DNA from: Ananas comosus
Taxonomy: Eukaryota; Streptophyta; Magnoliopsida; Poales; Bromeliaceae
DNA: 64,000 nucleotides
Direction: 5' to 3'
Assembly (NCBI RefSeq): GCF_001540865.1
Contig: NC_033631.1
Span: forward strand, 12,238,808-12,302,807
Shown: piece after piece, positions 11,295 through 22,000 of the stretch
How the letters are laid out: each line of letters begins with the position of its first letter
Numbering within the stretch: the stretch's first letter is position 1
The notes under the pieces: model-generated
Databases searched by the model: none
Told to the model about the DNA's origin: nothing
Seen by the model: the letters and a program-made list of their open reading frames with translations, nothing else
Position numbers and translations under genes: made by a program

Positions 11295-11655
11295 GAAAAA
11301 ACTTTAAATTACATTCCTATGGTTTCCTGCTTTTTTTGCTTTAATACTCTTAGAGTTTAAAAAATATCACTTTTCTGCTTTATAGTTTTATTTTTCTCTT
11401 TTCGTTATTTTCTACATTAATATTTCCATTAAATCAGCGACAAAATTAAAATCACACGATACTAAAATAAAAATTCGGTAAATCATATGGTACTAAAGTA
11501 ATTATTAGTTAAATCATAGGTGAGATAGAAAGTTAATGGAGGTACTGACGGAAAAAGAAAAATAAAATAACAAAATACTAAAATGATACACTTTAAACCG
11601 TATAGTATTAAAATAAAAAAACACAAAAATACGGGGCGGTATTGGAAGTTTATCC
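11295..11655. mobile_element. Long-TIR MITE, copy 1 of 3 in the window
   Basis: The left arm ('aaactttaaattacattcct') and right arm ('cggtattggaagtttatcc') are inverted versions of each other over about 100 bp. They share the blocks 'gatacactttaaacc' and 'taaatcagcgacaaa' with the elements at 39850 and 48298. There is no coding capacity. Target duplication is not clear for this copy. Confidence 0.55.
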
Positions 11656-11754
11656 TATAATAATTTTGATGATAAGTGTCAAATTTAAATCAGACTAATA
11701 TATAAACTTTCTAAATTAAATATAAAATCTTTGGAGTTCCCCTAACAATTAATA

Positions 11755-12178
11755 TTTGGGTAATGCTTGAGGCGTGAGTGGCATGAAAATGAGAAATAAA
11801 ATTAGATTGTATTAGAATTAATAAAAAAAATAGAATGACGAATTATCCAACAATATTTGGTTTATTTTTAAAATAGAAATTGAAATGAATAATTAGGACA
11901 CTCAGGATTTTGAGAGAAAAAATTTTAGCTAACGGAGAGGAAAGTGACAAATGGAGAGGAGGGAAGTGTTTGTGAGAGAGAATTTTGAGCAATTTATTCT
12001 AAAATAAAATAGTTAAATTCAGGAATCAAAATCGGATTTGGTTATAAATGAATTATATCATTTTCATTTCAGAATGAAATAAAAATCAAATTTTGATTCT
12101 TATAAAATAAATAATAATTTTAAAATGAATGCATCATATTTCGATTTTATAATTTAAAATTGAGGGACCAAACAAGCG
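11755..12178. mobile_element. AT-rich insertion absent from duplication unit A
   Basis: Unit A runs straight from 'cctaacaataatac' to 'attttattggatgtcac', whereas unit B has about 420 bp between the same blocks. The right end (ggaccaaacaagcg) looks like a transposon terminus, but I could not find a matching inverted left end. Probably a decayed DNA transposon. Confidence 0.35.
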
Positions 12179-12463
12179 TGTACACTTGAAATTGGATTTT
12201 ATTGGTGAAAGTCACTTTACTAAGAACATCACATGATAATACATATGAGGATGCAATTATGCAATATGGAATCAATGGGGTCCCTTTGATTTTGTACTCT
12301 CATCGCGTTTCTTGTTAGCACCGCTCTCCTTGGCAAAGACAGAGAAAGGCGAGATTCCCACCACTTATTTCTTTTTTCTACTGTTTAATAAATTTTGCGT
12401 GCTGCAATCATCTAATCCGACAGTCGTAAATCTGTTCATTGGAACCCAGAGCTAAGAAAATGT

Positions 12464-12465
<2 letters not shown>

Positions 12466-12506
<41 letters not shown>

Positions 12507-12710
12507 GAGCTAGAATACTCTCAAAAGCAGTAATTTCTTTGTGCTTTTGAGTTTCTAGTCCTTAAATCTACTCATTGATTACTGATAATCTTTGGATGAA
12601 ACACTATTCCACATACTACAATCTACTGCCATTTATCATCATCATCTCAACCCTATATCTCTTCATCCAATGACTAAAACCTCAAAAGCACCATTCCTTT
12701 CGTGCTTTTG

Positions 12711-12779
<69 letters not shown>
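12466..12779. mobile_element. TA-targeting hairpin MITE, copy M2
   Basis: Begins in (TA)n (12467-12501), then 'ttgagctagaatact'. The left hairpin has arms CTCAAAAGCA (12520-12529) and TGCTTTTGAG (12542-12551). The right hairpin has arms CTCAAAAGCAC (12681-12691) and GTGCTTTTGAG (12702-12712). It is followed by a (CT)25 tract (12714-12762) and (TA)n (to 12778). No open reading frame. The right terminal 'agtattctagctc' motif of sister copies has been replaced by the CT tract. Confidence 0.6.
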
Positions 12780-13018
12780 GTCCAGCTGTTATACTATCGG
12801 TAGCACCAAGTATTTAGTGCTATCAAGTTTTCTGCCGTTAAATTAACCCTTCTGATTATTTTTATTCATTAGATTATACTATTCAATCAACCACCCACTC
12901 AATCTTAGAGGTCCACATCATCCTAATCGCACATTTCTCAATCCAAAGGCTAAAAAACCAATAGGACCAATAACTTGGTGCTATTGATAGTATTCCAACA
13001 TATATATATATATATATA
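12780..13018. mobile_element. TA-targeting hairpin MITE, copy M3
   Basis: Left segment 'ccagctgttatactatc' and right segment 'gatagtattcca' lie between (TA)n tracts. The left hairpin pairs GGTAGCAC (12799-12806) with GTGCTATC (12817-12824), one G-T pair. The body shares 'ccaaaggctaaaaa' with copies M2 and M4, but the hairpin sequence differs from theirs. Confidence 0.6.
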
Positions 13019-13251
13019 AAATTGAACTAGAATACTTTTAGAAACACCAATCCCTTGGTGTTTCTAAGTTTCTAGCCTTTGGATCTACTTCTTGGTTACT
13101 AATATCCTTTGGATCAAATACTATTCCACCTATCACCACCTACCACTATCATCTCAACCTCACATCTCTCCATCCAATGGCTAAAAACTTAAAAACACCA
13201 CCTTGATGATGCTTTTGAGAGTATTCTAGCTCAACTATATATATATATATA
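13019..13251. mobile_element. TA-targeting hairpin MITE, copy M4
   Basis: Terminal inverted repeats are 'attgaactagaatact' on the left and 'agtattctagctcaa' on the right, with (TA)n on both sides. The left hairpin is a perfect 13-bp stem, TTAGAAACACCAA (13038-13050) and TTGGTGTTTCTAA (13055-13067). The right end carries the 'gcttttgag' sequence typical of M2 hairpins, so this copy looks chimeric. Confidence 0.65.
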
Positions 13252-13329
13252 ATAGATATACTTAGTATAGAGAGAAGAGAGAGAGATGAGAGTAGTAGAG
13301 AGAGAAGAGAGAGAGAGAGAAGAAGAGTT

Positions 13330-13495
13330 GGACTGGGCTCTATTAGTGAAATCCAATTGTTGCTACATGGACCACTCAATGCCTAGGGGCCACTCACTCT
13401 AACCGACTAAATATCACCTGACCGCTACAATTTTCATCCAATAGTTAAAAACTTGATAGGGATAAGAACGTTTTACTATTAATAGTATTCCAGCC

Positions 13496-13553
<58 letters not shown>
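13330..13553. mobile_element. TA-targeting hairpin MITE, copy M5 (left end truncated)
   Basis: The right end reads 'actattaatagtattccag' and runs into a long (TA)n tract (13500-13553). The body includes 'ccaatagttaaaaacttgat' as in sister copies. The left part is replaced by GA-rich sequence and lacks a clear hairpin. Confidence 0.5.
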
Positions 13554-13562
<9 letters not shown>

Positions 13563-13760
13563 GCTGAAATACTATTAATAGTAAAAGATTCTCTTTGCTA
13601 TTAAGTTTTTAATCATTCGATGAAAAATTGTAGGATTAGAATGATATTAGTTCCTTAGGGTTAAGTGGTTCTCCTAAAGTTGAGTGGTCCTCACTAGTTA
13701 TAATATTTAATCCAATGGTTAGAAATGATAAAAAGCTTTGATCTAAATTTAGATACTAAT
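13554..13760. mobile_element. TA-targeting hairpin MITE, copy M6 (right end missing)
   Basis: Starts after (TA)n and GA with 'aggctgaaatactattaat'. The hairpin pairs TTAATAG with CTATTAA around an AAAG/CTTT inner stem (13574-13604). The body fades near 13760 with no second hairpin. Confidence 0.5.
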
Positions 13761-14495
13761 ATCTCTTACTTGGATATATATGCATAAACTTTATTATGAC
13801 TTGAGCCGGTAGAAAAAATTTTGTCTGTTTGGCGGATCTATTTTGGGTCCGAACTATCCCAATTGGTAGTGTTGGGTCGTGACATTTATATAATTAATAT
13901 TTTAAGTGGGTTGGAGATTATTTTTTTTCTCTCTCATCTCCTATTTTCTAATATGTAGAAGTTACAAATTTATTATTATTCTTGCTCGCATATTTTATAG
14001 CATTTTTCAATATGTAGAAGTTAAAAATTTATCATTATTCTTGTTCACATATTTTAGCAGTATATTCTACACATGTATATTTTACACGTGCAATAGACTA
14101 TCAATCTTTTATTGATAAATATTATTCTATTGAGCAACTAACAAAATCAGCACGGATTCGCAGCAATATGAACTAGATTAGAAAAATGGGAGAGGAGAAA
14201 TAAAAAAACAATTTTTCACCTACTTAATATATTAACCTATATAAAAATTATGAACTCTCTTTGTGTTTTTTTTTTTTCCCCTAAGAAGGCTAGACAAGGC
14301 AATAGTTCTAAAAATATATCTCTGGCGCTTATAACACGGTTCGAAAACAGTGACATTGTTGAGCGAGCCTAATACGGACTTTAATGGGAGCTTCCATAGA
14401 TGCAGTAAAGCCCAAAGTCAATAGTAAATTGTTTTATTAATATTTTTTTTCTTTTTTTTTGCCCTTTATGTCTTCCTTCCATTCATTATTACATC

Positions 14496-15525
14496 TAGGG
14501 CTGGCAAACGAGCGAGCCGGCTCGCGTTCGACTCGTGTTCGGCTTGATATTCGGCTCGCTCGAGCTCGACTCGAAATTAAATGAGCTGAGCTTGAACAAA
14601 ATAAAAGGCTCGAAATTCATTTCAAGCCGAGCTTGAGTATTACTCGGCTCGTTCGAATTAGGCTCGAAAAGCTCGAATATATATATATATATATATAGAG
14701 TTGAGCTATAATACTTTTACACAGTATCACCATATGGTGCTATTAATTTTAAGCCATTGATCACTTTTGATTATAATAGCCATATGGATTATAACAGACT
14801 TTCCACTAACCACCCATACACATCATCTCAACCTTACAGTCTCTCACATCCAATGGGCTAAAAAAACACCAAGTATCACCCCGATTGATACTTTTACAAG
14901 TATTCTACCCTACTATATCACTATATTATATATATATATATAATATATTATATATATATATATATATATATAATGTATTTTAATTATATATAGCTCCTTA
15001 ATTTAAATTGAGGCTATTATTGTTGGGCCATAAAATAACCCAACAAGACAACCGTGTCGATATTGAAGCTCAACCTTTAAAATTTACATACACACTCTCT
15101 CTTCAGGATTTTCACTTTTGCATCATAACCCATAAACATTGATAACATTCAATGATTCTCCAATTTTTAATTTCCCCCCCCCCCCCCCCTCTCTCTCTCT
15201 CTCTCTCCTCTTTGGACCCTCACCCGGTCAGGCAGTCACCCTAGCTGATATTTCTTGCAATTATTTTGTATTTTGAACTATTGGACATGTTGCATCAAAT
15301 TGTAAGTAATGTTCTATAAAAATTAAACTATTGATTATATAATGTCGAGAATTTCAATCGGCTCGTTTAGAGCTCGAGCTCGGCTCGACTCGAAATTAGG
15401 CTCGCTTGAGCTCGGCTCGAATTAATTTCAAGCCGAGCTTGAGCCTAGATTTAGGCTCGAAATTAATTTCAAGCTGAATTTGAGCTAACATAAGCTCGCT
15501 CGAGCTCGGCTCATTTCCACCCCTA
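14496..15525. mobile_element. hAT-type non-autonomous element, 1030 bp
   Basis: Termini TAGGGCTGG and CCACCCCTA are inverted repeats that continue into 'gagctcggctcg'-type subterminal repeats, clustered at both ends and in the interior. A perfect 8-bp target duplication ATTACATC is present at 14488-14495 and 15526-15533. There is no transposase frame. It contains a nested TA-targeting MITE (14697-14916), further (TA)n, and a C homopolymer followed by (CT)n near 15175-15207. Confidence 0.9.
14697..14916. mobile_element. TA-targeting hairpin MITE, copy M7, nested in the hAT element
   Basis: Left end 'gagttgagctataatact' after (TA)n, and right end 'agtattctaccctac' followed by (TA)n. The left hairpin is centred on CACCATATGGTG (14728-14739), another hairpin sequence variant. 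It inserted after the hAT element, because it interrupts the hAT interior. Confidence 0.6.
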
Positions 15526-15772
15526 ATTACATCCATACAAAAAACGAAAAAGATCACTTACTATTCAATAAATTCACAAAAATAATACATTTTCCTTTTC
15601 CCTTTTTTTAATTTTCTTTTAAATTTTTTTCTCTCTCTCTCTCTTTATCCCCTGCTTTTTGTTCCCGCTTCTTTTGAGGTTCCCTTCCCTTCCCTTCCCT
15701 TCCCTCCGAAACTAACGAACCTTCACTCACAGCTCTACACTCTCCCACCATCCACCACCCTTCCCCTCCCTC

Positions 15773-15779
<7 letters not shown>

Positions 15780-15819
<40 letters not shown>
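15780..15819 (+). repeat. (CT)20 in the 5' UTR of the glucanase gene
   Basis: A pyrimidine tract ending 18 bp before the ATG at 15837. CT tracts near transcription starts are common in plant genes. A tandem CCCTT block lies about 90 bp upstream (15681-15706). Confidence 0.85.
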
Positions 15820-15820
<1 letters not shown>

Positions 15821-15836
15821 GCCAAGAGCTCCAACC

Positions 15837-17541
15837 ATGGCGCGTGCGTTGATCGCGGCATGGGCCGCCACCTACATTGCACTAGTCTCATCCTTCAGCG
15901 TGGGCGGGGGCAGCGGCGTCGGCATCGGCGTGAATTGGGGCACGATGATGTCGCACCCGATGCACCCGGCGACGGTGGCGGCGATGCTGCACTCCAACGG
16001 CATCGCGAAGGTGAAGCTGTTCGACGCTGACCCCTGGACGGTGGCCGCCCTCGCCGGCTCCGCCGTCGAGGCCATGCTCGCCATCCCCAACGACCAGCTC
16101 GCCCGCGTCGCCGCCAGCTACGACCACGCCCGGCAGTGGGTCAAGCACAACGTCTCCAATCACGACCACGACGGCGGCGTCCGCATCAAGTACCATTCCC
16201 TCTCCATCCCCCGCCCCCGTTCGCCTGGAAATTTTGCATTTTTTTTTTTTTTGTTTTAGATTTTGTAATCTCGGTAATGACATTGCCTGTTTGATCAATT
16301 GCCGCAGCGGCGATTGCGCGGAAAATTTATTAAACCAACTTTTGTTGATCATCAGGTATGTTGCTGTTGGAAATGAGCCGTTGCTAAAGAGCTACAACGG
16401 AAGCTTCACCACCACGATATTCCCCGCCCTCAAGAACATTCAGAGAGCCCTCGACGAGGCNATCAGGTATGTTGCTGTTGGAAATGAGCCGTTGCTAAAG
16501 AGCTACAACGGAAGCTTCACCACCACGATATTCCCCGCCCTCAAGAACATTCAGAGCGTCCCCCTCAACGCCGACGTCTACAACTCCCCCGCCGACGACC
16601 CCGTCCCGTCTTCCGGAAACTTTCGGAGCGACATCCGCCCCCTCATGGTCGACATCGTCCGCTTCCTCAACTCCAGCGGTGCTCCCTTCACGGTCAACAT
16701 CTACCCTTTCCTCAGCCTATATCAAAACCCAAACTTTCCGGTGGAATTCGCCTTCTTCGACGGAGGGGGCAAGCCGGTTTACGACAACGGAGTCGAGTAC
16801 ACCAACGTGTTCGATGCCAACTTCGATACCCTCGTATGGTCGTTGCAAAAAGCCGGCGTGCCGGATTTGAAGGTCATTGTCGGGGAGGTCGGGTGGCCGA
16901 CCGATGGCGATAAGAATGCGAATGTTAAGCTTGCTAAGAAATTCTTCGACGGGTTGTTGAAGAAGATTGCGAGGAAGGAAGGTACGCCGCTGAGGCCCGG
17001 CGACATGGAAGTGTATATATTTGCTTTGATTGATGAAAACCAGAAAAGCGTGCAACCGGGGAATTTTGAGAGGCACTGGGGGATCTTCACCTACGACGGA
17101 AAGCCAAAGTTTCCGATGGACTTGACGGGGGAGGGGCGCGACAAAATCTTAGTCGGCGCCGCCAGGGTGAAGTACTTACCGTCACAATGGTGTGTTTTGA
17201 ATGAGGATGCGAGTAACAGGTATAAGAATGTGCCGGCTAGCGTAAACTACGCGTGCTCGAACGCGGATTGCACGCCGTTGGGGTACGGGTCGTCGTGCAA
17301 TGGGCTGAGCAAGAAAGGAAATATATCTTACGCATTCAACATGTATTTTCAGATGATGGATCAGGATGTTCGGGCGTGTGATTTTGGCGGCTTGGCGAAG
17401 ATCACGACGGAAAACGCGTCGCAAGGGGGGTGCCTCTTTCCGATACAGATTCTGAGCGCCGGAGAGAGGACGGCTTCGGGAGCGGGAAGTTTCAGGATTT
17501 TGTTGGCGGTGGTGATGGTAAGTGTAGTGGTGTTTGTGTAG
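15837..17541 (+). CDS. GPI-anchored glucan endo-1,3-beta-glucosidase (GH17 + X8/CBM43)
   Basis: Hydrolyses or remodels 1,3-beta-glucan (callose) at the cell wall. Exon 1 is 15837-16189 and exon 2 is 16356-17541, a GT-AG intron of 166 bp. The N-terminal signal peptide spans about residues 1-22. The GH17 domain starts at VGIGVNWGT; the acid/base Glu is in VAVGNEP (E125) and the nucleophile in [10 protein letters not shown] (E295 as assembled). An X8/CBM43 domain with spaced cysteines runs from WCVLNEDA to ACDFGG and GGCLFP. The C-terminus is small and hydrophobic after a Ser/Ala/Gly stretch, as for a GPI anchor. As assembled, the model has 512 aa and is wrong in the middle: 95 bp are duplicated across an 'n' at 16461. 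About ten residues expected between RALDEA and VPLNADVY are missing. The true gene is probably intact. Confidence 0.9.
16351..16556 (+). repeat. Exact 95-bp direct duplication flanking an assembly 'n' (likely artefact)
   Basis: 16351-16445 and 16462-16556 are identical, starting with the last intron bases (atcag) and running through VAVGNEP to KNIQ. A single 'n' at 16461 lies between them. Finding intron-acceptor sequence inside the second copy, with an expected segment lost after it, is best explained by two overlapping contigs joined without merging. Confidence 0.8.
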
Positions 17542-19096
17542 AGGAGTAAAGAAAGCAGCGGAGAGAGAGGCTTGTCGAATTTTTATCGTCTCGGAGATCG
17601 ACGAGTTTGAATACTAGGATCAGTTAGGGGCAGATGATTGATAAATTGGCTGCTATTAACTTTCCCTTTTTTTATTTTCGATTTGAGGGTACAGAATACA
17701 AATGATCCCTTCTCATACCGGAGAACTTTAATTTGGAAAGTCCAGTTTCTACAGCTATAGTAGAGTTGAACAGGTTCCAGAGTCCTGCTTCCCTACAAAG
17801 GAACAATTTGTGCTTTACTTCGTCTTCTTCATTTTTTACTTCAGTTGAAGTGTGGTGATGGTTTTGGACTGATGGCTTGTTTACTTGTATAGATACTCCA
17901 ATGTTTTGATCCATGCCATTGAAGTTTTGCTGATATATAGTTTTAGTATTTTTTTTCATCCAGGTTGTATATACAAAGGCCGAAGAAAGGTAATGATTCA
18001 TCTAGTCGCCGATTTTACGGCACTTTCATGGTAAATTTCTTCTGTTTGTACGTTGCATAATTCATAATTCCCTCGGTCTTACTCAAGTTGTAAGGTTGTT
18101 AATGTTCACTTCATAATTTGATTTTACCTTTTTAATTAAAATAAAGAAAATCTACACTGGCTTGACTAGGCCAATAACTCTCACATTTCCACAATGTCAA
18201 GAAATTTCTCCATTGATGATTAAGAGAAAGCTCTAGCAGTTGCTTTTGAAGGAAAATAAATTATTGTTTTGTACAGCAGATAGATGCCTAAAACAAGCAA
18301 AAAGGTTTGTTTTTTTTTTTTTTTTCTCTGTTGAGGTATCATATTTGATCGAAGACCACTTGTTTTGATCTTTCTAAACCAGATCTTTTACCTATTTTAT
18401 GATCGACAAGTTCTAGTTACATGAGCTGCTTCATCTAAGTAATTTCACAGACAATTTTATCTCCATGAGCTAGGGAAACTTAATTTACAAGCAGATCAAG
18501 GTCTGCAAGGGTTTAATTACAATGAATGAAACTTAAAAATGGATTTGCTAGAACAAATTTGATTATTTCCAAACCAAAAGCGGAAACAAACGATTCCTAA
18601 CTCCCGAATCTGGCTGAAGTGAAAGAATACCTTATGTACAGAAAAAATTATGTCTGGAGAGAAAGCTTCCTTGAAGTAATGAAACAAACAATGATATGTA
18701 AGAAACAGTCATCTCACCAGCGTCGTCTCCTCTGCTCAGTCATCAAATGGCAACAGAGTTACTGCATGAATATAAACATGAGGTTAAATATCAATTAAGC
18801 AAGCACTTCTGAAGCTATATACCAATTAAGCATCTTCTATTTTGCCGGAGAATGTCCAGAGTGAAATTGAAGTGTTGAAGAGTTGATGCATGAAAAGTTA
18901 AGAATTGCAGATAACACTACTACCTAGGAGAGTAAGGCCTATTAAGGCTTACGCAATTTATCAACCTAGATAGTATAAAATTAGAAAACCGCTGACGAGT
19001 TCAGAGTCTTGTTGGTTTGTTTTCGGTTCCTTTTCTTGTAAGTATATCTCAAGGCTGGTCGCCAATGAACTAACTGTTATAATTCAAGTTATTTCA
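17542..19096. other. Convergent intergenic region, 3' UTRs
   Basis: Lies between the glucanase (+) and the 5-phosphatase (-), so both 3' UTRs should be here. AT-rich with a T homopolymer near 18306-18324. I see no gene, repeat family or RNA in it. Confidence 0.6.
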
Positions 19097-22000
19097 CTAG
19101 GTAATGAAAAAGGAGCTAACCCCTCCTAGCCGTAGATTGCTCATTCCAGTGTTAATATTTTCTGCTTCAGACATGAGTTCTTCCTCTATCTCTGCGTCCG
19201 TGAAGGTAAGGGCTCTCTGCAGCTTTCTGTGGCAGAAGATCTCGACCTCGGCCATGAAAACAGCAGTTACGGGGCGGTGATCAGAAAATGTAAACTCGTT
19301 TCTTTTGTAGGTCAATAGCCTCATTCCTTTACCGTATGAAAGAATGCGGTCACACCTGAAGAAATAATTAACATCATTAAAAGACGAAAATTACAGAAAC
19401 AAGGATTAAGCAAGCACCAATATATATAGAATACGTTCAAATCGGGAAAATAAAAAAAATAAAACTATGTACACAAGATTACAAGCATGAGGTGGTGAGA
19501 AATGGCAGTTCAAACTTATAAAAAACAAACATAATTGTTTCTGCTAATGCATCTTCAGTCCTGTCATAGATTTTTCATATATTGGTCCATTAGAAAAAAA
19601 AAAAAAAATCATTGACGAGATCGAAGTTAAAGAGTTTGGATAGTATTGTTTCGTTAAATACTCAAAAAAAGATAAATTGGTCTGAGAATTACCATGCAGG
19701 TGTTCTTCTTCCAGACTTTGGATCCTCTCCTACATATTTCTCTGAATTGAATTCATATTTATAGGTTGGAGGAAAACTGATAACTCCTTCCGTCCACCCA
19801 TCAAAAGCACGACCCTTCTTTAATTCATGCTTTAACTGTCACACAACAAGGTGGTATAGAAGTTCAGTTCAAAAAAGAGCAAACAAACAATAAACAGGTC
19901 CCCCATGCTTATAAGGTAGAAATTCCGTACAGGTATTAGAACAAGAAAGAAAAGGAAAGAAGAGAGGCGAGTTACCTGATCCATCTCAGCCAGCTTATCC
20001 CATTGCTTTTTGGAGATAAGTTCGTGTGTTTTTTCATATGGTAAGTTGATGCGGTAATTGAGATCTCCCAACCAAATAATCCTACTGAAAAGTTTGAAAT
20101 GTATGCATTAGTATTAACATTCTCAAGTCTAATACGAAAAACATTAATCGAGCACATAGGATTCCACGCTGAATGGCTTCTGAAAGGTTCAGAGTTCATG
20201 TATGTGGGTTTGTTCATGTCCAATTTGGGTCTAGCTGAGTCAAGTTTTGAGTCAGCTTAGGATTGAACTTACAATTTTAATCCCTATCCCTGTCTCGAAG
20301 TCAAACTTTCTCAAATTCAGATTTGGGTTTCTGGAACTTATCTTAATTTATAAGATTACGATTTTTCATTATAATTTCACAAAAAATTCCTTAGCAGTAT
20401 GAGGAAAAAAAAAAGAAAAATAAGCATAGTTTTAAGACAGCATATGCAGCAAAAGCTTTTGCTTACTCATGATCAAAGATTGTACTAGGCACGCCAACTC
20501 CACCAAGAGAACTAAACTGCGTTCGCTTATATATTTCATGCACGTCATCATTCCTTCGAAGTTCATCTCCATCCTTTTCTCCAGATGTGAGGTGACTACA
20601 TATAAAGCAAAAAAGTGTCTGATATATTGACATGCTGACTGATATTGATCCCTGGACCATTTACAAAGAAGTATAAAGATCACATGATGGAGCATCTACC
20701 AAAATGTATACTTGAACACTTCCAATCCTTGTCTACGATGAAAAGAATTGCATCCATAACTTTTAATGATAATATATCTGATGTACTTCTAACCTTGATG
20801 CAATTAATTCAAGTTAGAGATATGTCTACTGCAACCTTGTAAAATTATATAATTTCATATAAATTCCTGCGAACTTTCAAAAACTAAACTTCTTATACGT
20901 ATTTCCATATACTTAAAAGAAGGCTTTCTTGAAGAAAATTTTCTAACACAACTCAATGGTTTCCAACATATATAAGGATAAGTGTGGCTTTATTTATTGA
21001 AGGAATATGCATTTTCAAGAAGTTTCAAAAATAATGAGAATAGGAGCCATTATTAATAGAGAACTTGCCTTGTTGCCAATGTAGCCCAAGACACCTACAC
21101 CCACAGTTGATACTCTCAAATTCTGAATGTGCCTACGAAGGCTTCTGCGCACCCATATCGAAAGAAATATACCAACCATTTGCTTGCTTATTATCCTCAC
21201 AAATGAAGGCCTTTTCTTTCTAAACATAGCACTCTCCAAGTTAAGATCAGGAATCAAGCGATCATACTCATGTGCCGACTTGAAAGAATCACTATTTCTT
21301 AAGCATTTCGCCGAATTATACGGTTGCGAATTATCCAGGCCATGTTGAGCTAGTATGTTTAATGGTGGCTCTGGCCAAATCATCCCAATCCTTTCCGAAT
21401 TACTTGGTGTTTTTGTCAGTTTCTTCTGCTGGGTAATTAAATTTCCCGAAGTTGAGTCATAATTCTTGAAACTAAGATTCCGGGACCTGTCAAATATCTT
21501 TCGTGAGGGAGCTGAAAAGTTTTTTGAATCATTTTTGTTGGGATCGAGTCCTTCGTCGGGGTGTAAACTGAAATTCTCTTCGTTTAATGGATGAATTTCT
21601 CCATCGCTGTCACTATTGGATTCAGGAAGCAGCTCATCCTCCATGGCAAGAGCATCATCCGATGGCTTGAATCTTGACGGGGAAGGAGGATCACTATAAC
21701 ATTTGTATTTTGGTTTAGCTGGACTAATCTTATTCAATGTATTGCGAATAATATTTTCCCATCTCAGAACAGGGCGGTTATCCTCAGCGCCGAATATGTT
21801 CCCGGCATTCAATGGAACAATTTCTTGAAATCTGGAAAAAAAAAAAAAAAAAATTTACTTTTTTTAGTTACTAAAGTGGTGCATAATATTTTTTCGACCA
21901 TAAAATTATGTTTTGAGATATTTTTTGAGAAAGAGGATTGCATGAAATTTCTTTTTCATGAGTAAACTTAAGTTAGCGATCGAGCACGGTGTAGCTACTA

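Larger units (their letters stand above)
6233..12470. repeat. Tandem duplication unit B (carries TAR copy 2)
   Basis: Second copy of the unit at 36-5580. It is longer because of insertions absent from unit A: a SINE (9424-9594), a hAT MITE (10880-11221), a long-TIR MITE (11295-11655) and a further AT-rich segment (about 11755-12178). Homology to unit A ends near the (TA)n tract at 12467. Confidence 0.8.
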
